From: Hemileia vastatrix | Lineage: Eukaryota; Basidiomycota; Pucciniomycetes; Pucciniales; Zaghouaniaceae | Reading direction: 5' to 3' | DNA: 64,000 nt | NCBI GenBank assembly: GCA_030280995.1 | Contig: JASXTE010000014.1 | Location: 3,458,656 to 3,522,655 of the forward strand | Program-made: the position numbers and the translations under genes | Notes under the pieces: generated by a model | Told to the model about the DNA's origin: nothing | What the model saw: the letters and a program-made list of their open reading frames with translations, nothing else | The model's database searches: none | Part shown: in pieces, positions 57,366 through 64,000 of the stretch | How the letters are laid out: every line of letters begins with the position of its first letter | How positions within the stretch are numbered: the stretch's first letter is position 1

Positions 57366-57907
57366 TGTATGTCTGCCTTTTGTTCTTTTGTAGGGATCTA
57401 TTCAAGAGTCACTTTATTCTTGTATAGTTGTTCATTAATAAAATATGATTCCATGTTTCTGTGTTGAGTAAATTTATTGGATGAGTTGTCAGTTGATACT
57501 TTTATTGATGCTTGTTTGTCACACATAATTTTGAAAAGACTGTCATATCCCACAATCTCACTGAGGAGGTTCTGTATCCACAAACCCATTATAGTTGCTG
57601 CACCAAGTGTAATATCTTCTGTGTGGCAAGTGGATGTGACGATGAAAACCATCCTTTTTGATGACCAGAACACAAGTGCACCATTAAGTGTGATAGCCAT
57701 GCTGCTTGTGGATCTTGAGAATTCCCTACCCAGTTTGCATTGGAATATAGAGTTACTGGTGGTTTTTTGTTAATTACTGGGTACAATGAAATTTTCTTCA
57801 TGGCTGTGTATAGCAGGTAGCCAAGCAGGTTTTTCAAGGCCCTACAGTGTTACTTATTAGGCTGTTCTGCATGTCTGGCTAGTTGGTTGACAGTGAAACT
57901 AATATTA
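57366..57907 (-). pseudogene. Copia element D RNase H fragment
   Basis: Minus-strand remnants: FTVNQLARHAEQPNK, LKNLLGYLLYTAMKK (57837 down), NANWVGNSQD, FWSSKRMVFIVTSTCHTE, WIQNLLSEIVGY, MCDKQASIKVS and YFINEQLYKNKVTLE (57400). This is the copia RNase H region. RNase H begins at the edge of Harbinger, which inserted into it at 57907. Confidence 0.85.
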
Positions 57908-58302
57908 GGGGGTATCAATGTTCAGGGATCCGCGATTAGGGATCAGGATTTTTTTTTCCTGGGATCAGACATTATTAATTGGGAAGATTCTTATCCACTA
58001 GCCCCGGGGCTAGTGGATAAGGAATCCATCATAATGCATTATCCTGCCTCTTATACCCCAATTTCCGTTCCTACTTCCTGATCCCAAACTCATCACATCC
58101 ATAATAGATTTTTAAGAAAGTCACATGACTCATAATTGCTGATGCCATCCTTTAGTCTCTCCTCACTCTATGCTACTTAATTTTGGTGGTGAACACTTAA
58201 ATTTTTTTTTATCTACACACCCCAACTGCACATTTGGCAGTGAATTCCCACTTCCCACTCATCACCTAAACCTTCTACCAACAACCTATACTACCGACAA
58301 CA

Positions 58303-59468
58303 ATGAAGCACCTCTCTACTAGACAGCTACTTCACTCCACTATGAATGCTATCACTTTACTTTTAGTTCTATACTATAAATCTGACTCTGATTTGGAAGA
58401 TGCTTTAACCTATTTGTGTTTTCTTTCCAAAAAGCGTTACCTCATTTCCAGGGGGCCAAATATTTATCATGATCCCAGATATGATCTCCACTCCATTCTC
58501 AACATTCCTCAACTAAACTTCACCCAATTCTTTCTTCAAAATTTATCAACTCATCTCTGAACATCCTATCTTTCATAACAATTCCCATAACAAACAGCAT
58601 AATCCTGCCATTCAACTTGCTGTTGCACTATGTCACTTTGGCTCAAATGGAAATGGTGCTGCTGTAAGAGGTTTTGATAATCCATTTAACATAGGATATG
58701 GTAAGGTGATATTATACACCAAGCGCTGTATGATTTCTATCCTTTCCCTCAAGTCTCAAACACTTTCTTGGCCAACTCCAGAATAATGACTTGAATCCTC
58801 TCAAGTAATGCAAGCCAAAGGTTTCCCTGGCTGTGTAGGTTTTGTTGATGGCACAGCTATACCTTTGAGTCAAAAGCCTGCTTATGATGGGAACCATTAT
58901 TTTTATTCCAAAAAAAGGTTTATTCAAAATCTTTTCCGATTTCTCATCATTCATGAGCTAACTTTTTATCTTCCTTCTAGATACTCTATTTCCATTCAAC
59001 TTATATGTGATGTCAATAAAAAATTTATTGCTTTTCACAGTGGCTTCCCTGGATCATGTCATGAATCTTCTGTCTTCCAAATAATGAGGACTTCTCAAAC
59101 CCCAGACTCATACTTTGACGAATCTTAGTACCTCCTTTCAGACTCAGGATATGCAAGTGGGAAGTACATTATACCTGCTTTCCGTGGTGCAACCTTAGAA
59201 AATGACCCCAAAACTAAATTTAATTACCACCTTGCCCAATCAAGAGTACAGATTGAACACACTATAGGTATTTTAAAAGGACAATTTTCTAGTCTTCAGG
59301 AGCTCAGAATCCAATTTCAAAAAAAAATTTGAGATCAAAACTGCAAATCATTGGATCATGACTTGCATTATACTCCACAATATCACAGCTGATTTAAAGG
59401 ATGAGTGGAATGATCTTTATGAAGAAGAGGATCCTGAAACAGCACCAGCTCTCCCCTCCCTTAAATAA
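58303..59468 (+). pseudogene. Harbinger transposase (DDE nuclease), broken
   Basis: Starts MKHLSTRQLLHSTMNAITLL. The N-terminal part has RGPNIYHDPRYDLHSILN; a frameshift follows near 58550. The nuclease core reads PGCVGFVDGTAIPLSQKP (first Asp), FPGSCHESSVFQI, and QSRVQIEHTIGILKGQF (Glu). In the second block Harbinger proteins usually have Asp after His; here it is Glu. Stops at 58787 and 59128 and a shift near 59330. Ends DLYEEEDPETAPALPSLK. The enzyme would cut and paste Harbinger ends and often needs a Myb-like partner. Confidence 0.85.
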
Positions 59469-59634
59469 CAAAACATTCAATCAACCGGAATACGGTCCAT
59501 TATAAAGCCAATTACTCTCCAACATTTCACTTCACAACACCTTTAAGATTTTATTTTGGTGCTCTCCACATGTCCACCTTATTCACTTGGTTTGGTATTT
59601 TTGCTTGATGAGATTCAGTTTCTTTTTTGAATTT

Positions 59635-60010
59635 ATGGTGTGGTCTTCCAAAATTGGCAGACACCTTTTTTGCATTGTTTGGCATTGTTTTCATATGTCT
59701 TAATTGGCATTGGTTGAATAATTGAGTGTTTTTCTGGTTTTATTCAGTGAATATTGGGACTACAGATATGTGGGTACTACCATTGAATAGCTCCGGTTTT
59801 TTTCTATGTTTTATGTCTTGATGATATGTTTTCATAGCTTAATTTTGTGATTTAAGGGTTTAAGTAGTTGTGTTGGATTTTTCTAAGTATTTTGGGCTTT
59901 ATTGGAGGTTCTTGAAGGTTTTCTGGCTTAAGGGTGTTCTGGCTGCCTCTAGGTGGGCCTCCCAACGTCCGGCAGACCCCCTGCCTTGGTGCTAGAAGGC
60001 TGGGAAGCGC
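59635..60010. repeat. Insert in the Harbinger tail
   Basis: Absent from the inverted copy, where flanking tails are continuous. AT-rich 5' part and a GC-rich 3' part (CTAGGTGGGCCTCCC, CGGCAGACCCCCTGCC). Weakly similar to 19920-20010. No duplication or known structure seen. Confidence 0.5.
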
Positions 60011-60344
60011 TTCTCTTTTTTTTGGATGACTCATTGAGATTCTTTCACCAGCTCAACATGAAATCACATATTTTGTCAGTGTTTTTTTCATCCATCACTC
60101 ATATCCTTTTCAACCTCTCCTCAAACATCAGTCAAATATTTTCAATTCCTCTATTTCATTCCTCTATTTCTCATCTCATCTCTCCAGGTATGTCATTTTT
60201 ATTTTTATTTTTATTTTTTTTACTTGCTAATAATTTATTTTTTCTCTTTTTTTTTGTCCTGTAAGTGCTTTTTTTTGTTTTTAAGGTTAGACTAATTTTG
60301 TTTTTTTTTGTTTTATCTTTTTCATCTTTTTTTCACCCTCCATT

Positions 60345-61060
60345 ATCCCCCTTTCCCCCCTCCTTTCTATCCTTCTTGGCCACCTCAAGTCCCCCCCTTT
60401 CTCCCCTTCTTGTCCACCTCAACTCCCCCCTTTAATCCCTCCTTGCCCACCTCAACCCCCCCTTTACCCCCTCCTTGCCCGCCTCAACCCCCCTTCACCC
60501 CCCTCAATCCCCTCCACACCCCCCCACCACCTACTTATTGAATCGATAATGATTCAATAAGTTAGGTTTAGAGGGGGGTTTGGAGGGGTTTGAGGGGGGG
60601 GGGTTTGAGGCGGGTCTGAGGGGGTAAAGGGGGGGCTTAAGGGGGTCAAAGATAGGGGAAAGGGGGGGCTTGAGGGGGCCAAGGAGGGGGTAAAGAGGGG
60701 GTAAATGGGGTAAAGAAGGGGTAAAGGGGGGGTAAAGGGAGGGTAAAGAAGGGGTTTGAGGTGGCTAAGGAGAGGTTAAAGGGGGGTAAAGGGGGGTAAA
60801 GAAGGGGTAAAGGGGGGTAAAGGGAGGGTAAAGGGGAACTAAAGGGGGGGGTTTGGGGTGGGTAAGGAGGGGTTAAAGGGGGGGTTTAGGTGGGAAAGGA
60901 GGGATAAAAGGGGGGAGTTGAGGTGGCCAAGAAGGGCAGAAAGGGGGGTATGGAGGAAGACAAGGAGGGGGGAAAGGGGGGGTAAAGGAGGGGTTTTGAG
61001 GTGGGCAAGGATGGGTTAAAGGGGGGTGAAGGGGGGGGTTTGAGGCAGGCAAGGAGGGCA
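60345..61060. repeat. Strand-switching G/C-rich minisatellite
   Basis: 60345-60535 is C-rich on the plus strand (units such as CCTTCTTGTCCACCTCAACT of about 30-35 bases). At 60532-60568 a hairpin (CTTATTGAATC, loop, GATTCAATAAG) marks the switch, and 60569-61060 is G-rich with complementary units (GGTTTGAGGTGGGCAAGG). So it is a degenerate inverted repeat of tandem repeats with many runs of four or more G. Open frames here are Pro-rich artefacts. Confidence 0.85.
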
Positions 61061-61597
61061 TTTTGAAGAAAAAAAACAAATCTCTGCTTTTTAATATTTT
61101 TTACAGAATTTTTTTCTTTCCCTTAGTTTCTGGACATTTCCCCCTGTTTCAAAAATAAATCAGGTAATTTAATTTTTTTTCTTTATGTTTGTTTTTGCAA
61201 ATAATTAATTATTCTGAAATTTACTGAAGTAAATTTTTTTAAAATTATATTTTAATAAATTGGATTGAATGATATCAAGAAGTATTTTTAATAGCAGGTA
61301 AGTAACTATTTATTTATTTATTTTTTTTGAAATTAAATTTACTAAATTTATTTTAAATTTTTTTTATTTACTCTTTTTTTTGGATGATTTTGTTTTACCT
61401 TGTATTTCAATTATAATTCAGATTTTTATTTTGAAAAATTTTTTTTTTTCAAAATTTTTTACTGATTTTTTTGCAACTAATTTTTTTTGTTTTTTTTACC
61501 AATTTTTTTTTCTTTTCAATTATTTTAGTGATAATTTTTTATTGTTGAGGAGTTTTTAATATACTTATTTTTTTATTTTTATTAATTTTTTTTTCCA
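61061..61597. other. T-rich spacer
   Basis: Long T runs, no gene. It ends in TTTTTTTTCCAG, a plausible splice acceptor for the oxygenase relic. Confidence 0.5.
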
Positions 61598-62950
61598 GGA
61601 AGTTACTATAGAAAATTTAACTCGCTCATCTTCATTATCATCAATTTCTTCTGAATCATCTTTATTGTCACTTTCTTCCTTGTCTTCAAATCATGAAAGC
61701 TCTAAGAATAATCATCAAATATATTCAAATTCTTCTTCTTTATCTTTACTTTCTTCTATCTCATCAATTTCCTTTTAATCTATTCCTTCAATATATTCAA
61801 ATTCTTCTATATCTTCAATGTCCTTCAATTCTATTCTTCTCATAAAAAATCTGAGCTTTCCTTACCAGAAAATAAAAAGCAGAAAATCATTGAACCAGCT
61901 AAAGAATCAAACAATTGAAAGACAAAATTTTATCAAAAATTGAAAATTGATTAGGATGAAGATATTTTTCAAAAAATTCTTTGGATATTTGGACAATCTC
62001 AAATTTTATAAGACTTCAATATCAAATGTTAAGAATTTTTTTTTTACAAAAACATTAAAAACCTTACAGAAGGTGGTATAGATCTCATCTTTGCAGTTGT
62101 CAATAATGGATACAAATCTCAATTCATCTTAGAAGTTCATTCATTTAATGGGAAAAAGGATGAAGTTTTTTTCCAGATTTCTATTTAATTTCTACTCTCT
62201 ATCAAATGGCTTTGGTTTGACATTCCTTATCAAATAAAAATCTGATTTCTGGTGTGATGAAAGGTTTTGGTTGGCGACCAGGATATGATCAAGGAGTTTC
62301 TTTTGGTATGTAAAAATTTTTTTTATTATAAGTAATTTTTAATTTTGTCATATATTTCAGGAATTTATTCTTTATTGAAAAATTTGAAACCAGAGCAAAT
62401 GGAAGAAGATCTGAAATGATGGAATTCTTTGGGATCATTTAATATTTTCTTGGAAAATTGTTTTAAAAAAGTATGTTTTCAAGCTTTTTAAAAAACCATC
62501 AACTTTCTTTAGAATCTGGTTTACCAAATTGGTCTGATCCTGAATGGGAAGAAGCAATAAATGATTATGTTTTTTGTTCAAATGTTATCATCACTTATAA
62601 TGGATTTGAAAATCATGTTTATCTAGATAAACATGTTAAGAATTCTCTAACATTTAAAAATTTTCTCTTATATTAATCCAGAGACTGGTGTTCCTGTTCC
62701 ATCACCCTCTTCTGATGAGGGAAATGGCCTTTATTTTCCTAACCATAAATGTATTATTGATTTTGGTAGTGCCGATGGAATAGTTGAGGCTATACGGAAT
62801 TCTTCTCAACATTGGCATCAAACAACTAAAGCACCTCCAGTTTTAGTTTCTTGTAAAGAATTTACCCACTTTGGCTGTTCATTCCAAATAAATGAGGGTC
62901 TTATTAATTGTATAAATAATCAAAAAAATTATATAAAAAAATGTTCTTAG
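61598..62950 (+). pseudogene. Tet-like 2OG-Fe(II) oxygenase family relic
   Basis: A Ser-rich start (LSSISSESSLLSLSSLSS), then basic/helical parts in shifting frames. GFGWRPGYDQGVSFG is followed by an intron (about 62305-62360, GTATGT..TTTCAG) and IYSLLKNLKPEQMEEDL. The frame 62473-62676 has YNGFENHVYLDKH, and after a one-base shift come PETGVPVPSPSSDEGNGLYF, IDFGSADGIVEAIRN, QHWHQTT and THFGCSFQI. The order matches the Tet-like oxygenase family that is expanded in basidiomycetes with KDZ transposons, as I remember it. Where the iron-binding His-x-Asp should be there is Tyr-Leu-Asp. Several stops. Confidence 0.5.
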
Positions 62951-63129
62951 TAGATCTGTCAAGTATTGCAATTAAATTATTCTAATTTTTCTATCAATAA
63001 ATATTTTCTTCCAAATTTTTTTTCCTTTTTTTCTCTTTGATTAACTTTATTTGTTTATTTTAATTTTTATCTTTTTAATTTTTTTTAAATTTCCCTTTTT
63101 ATTTTCCTCTTTTTCAATTTTATTTATCC

Positions 63130-64000
63130 TTTTTAATTTTTTTTCATTTAATTTTGGATTTGTCTCTTCCAATTATTTTTTAGAATATCATAAAGATAGA
63201 TTACTGTTTTTATATAATGGGGCATCTTTCTATTATATAAAATAGGAAACTTCATTGGGACTGGTGAAATTAATTGGTTGTAGAAATTTTCAATTTTAAT
63301 TTTTTTCATTTAATTTTAAATTTGTCTCTTCCAATTATTTTTTAAAGTTACATAAAGATAGATTACTGTTTTTATATAATGGGGCATCTGGCTATTATAT
63401 AAAATAGGAAAACTTGATTGGGACTGGTGAAATTAATTGAATGTAGAAATTTTCAATTTTAATTTTTTTCATTTAATTTTGTATTTGTCTCTTCCAATTA
63501 TTTTTAAAAGTTACATCAAGATATATTACTGTTTTTATATAATGGTGCATCTGGCCTTAGGTTGTTCTAACGGCTATTATATAGAATAGGAGAACTTGAT
63601 TGGGACTGGTGAAAATAATTGGTAGTAGAAATTTTCAATTTTAATTTTTTTTCATTTAATTTGGGATTTGTCTCTTCCAATTACTTTTTAAAGTTACATC
63701 AAGATAGATTACCATTTTTATATAATGGTGCATCTGGCCTTAGGTTGTTCTAATGTCTATTATATAAAATAGGAAAAATTGATTGGGACAGGTGAAAATA
63801 ATTGGCTGTAGAAATTTTCAATTTCAATTTTAATTTTTTTTCTTTTAATTTTAGATTTGTCTCTTCAAATTATTTTTTAAAGTTACATAAAGATAGATTA
63901 CTGTTTATTTATAATGGTGCATCTGGCTATTATATAAGATAGGAAAACTTGATTGGGACTTGTGAAAATAATTGGTTGTAGAAATTTTCAATTTTAAATA
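63130..64000 (+). repeat. AT-rich satellite, at least five units
   Basis: The marker TTTGTCTCTTCCAATTA recurs at about 63156, 63320, 63484, 63667 and 63856: spacing 164, 164, 183 and 189 bases. The last step includes a CTTCAAATTA variant. Units share AGATAGATTACTG, TATAATGG.GCATCTGGC and GATTGGGAC.GGTGAAA. Two units gain CCTTAGGTTGTTCTAA. The array runs off the window. Confidence 0.9.

Larger units (their letters stand above)
57908..60340 (+). mobile_element. PIF/Harbinger DNA transposon, decayed
   Basis: Starts GGGGGTATCAATGTTCAGGG after a TTA (typical target of this superfamily). It contains a leader, a transposase pseudogene and a long tail. The start, leader and tail match the inverted deleted copy at 6510-5440, which fixes the left end. 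The tail homology reaches at least 60340. The right terminus is not identified: no inverted copy of the start was found. About 59635-60010 is an insert absent from the other copy. Confidence 0.75.

Noticed and set aside
60308..61079. Proline-rich open frames in the minisatellite
   Set aside because: They result from CCC/GGG repeat translation; no start context or homology.
63120..64000. CRISPR array
   Set aside because: Spacing is regular but units are long, continuous and diverged with no unique spacers, in a eukaryotic context; it is a satellite.

Overview
The window is eukaryotic, AT-rich and almost entirely made of transposable elements. The one apparently intact host gene is a trehalose-6-phosphate synthase on the minus strand (46440-48525). 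It has eight exons and seven short GT-AG introns (53-74 bases), as expected of a filamentous fungus. Three things point to a rust fungus (Pucciniales) with a large, repeat-swollen genome: the mix of Ty3/gypsy chromoviruses, Ty1/copia, a Tad-like LINE, PIF/Harbinger and many foldback MITEs; a decayed Myb/SANT plus NAM-associated gene; and a decayed Tet-like 2OG-Fe(II) oxygenase. The species cannot be named from the sequence.

Layout. 1-4308: 3' half of a plus-strand chromodomain gypsy element riddled with TGA stops, an antisense acidic ORF behind it, and a probable 3' LTR. 4309-6510: degenerate tandem repeats and an internally deleted, inverted copy of the Harbinger element found at 57908. 6540-16740: a long foldback (inverted-repeat) element split by a complete but decayed minus-strand gypsy element (element 1, 7116-15585, 803-bp LTRs). 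16972-18470: a palindromic MITE and the Myb/NAM pseudogene. 20778-32975: a plus-strand gypsy element of another lineage, split by a young minus-strand gypsy element (element 2, 21190-30038, 1177-bp LTRs, target duplication AAGTT). 32976-38768: minus-strand copia element A, itself split by a solo LTR (36030-37113, duplication TCTGT). 38769-40200: gag and leader of a second copia element (B). 40206-45723: Tad-like LINE with poly(A) tail and 9-bp duplication. 45931-51575: MITEs around the trehalose gene. 51576-56817: complete plus-strand copia element C (duplication GTAAT), inserted in another foldback element. 57205-57907: copia D fragment interrupted by Harbinger (57908 to about 60340). 60345-61060: G/C strand-switching minisatellite. 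61600-62950: Tet-like oxygenase relic. 63130-64000: AT-rich satellite running off the edge.

No element looks fully functional. Elements 1 and 2 are two diverged members of one chromovirus family, which lets their shared features be separated from chance: the same primer-binding-site layout, the same purine tract, and the same +1 overlapping reading frame in the gag leader. Element 2 is nearest to intact, with one stop and one single-base frameshift in pol. Many stops elsewhere are TGA where a C-to-T change from CGA is likely, suggesting mutation of methylated CpG.
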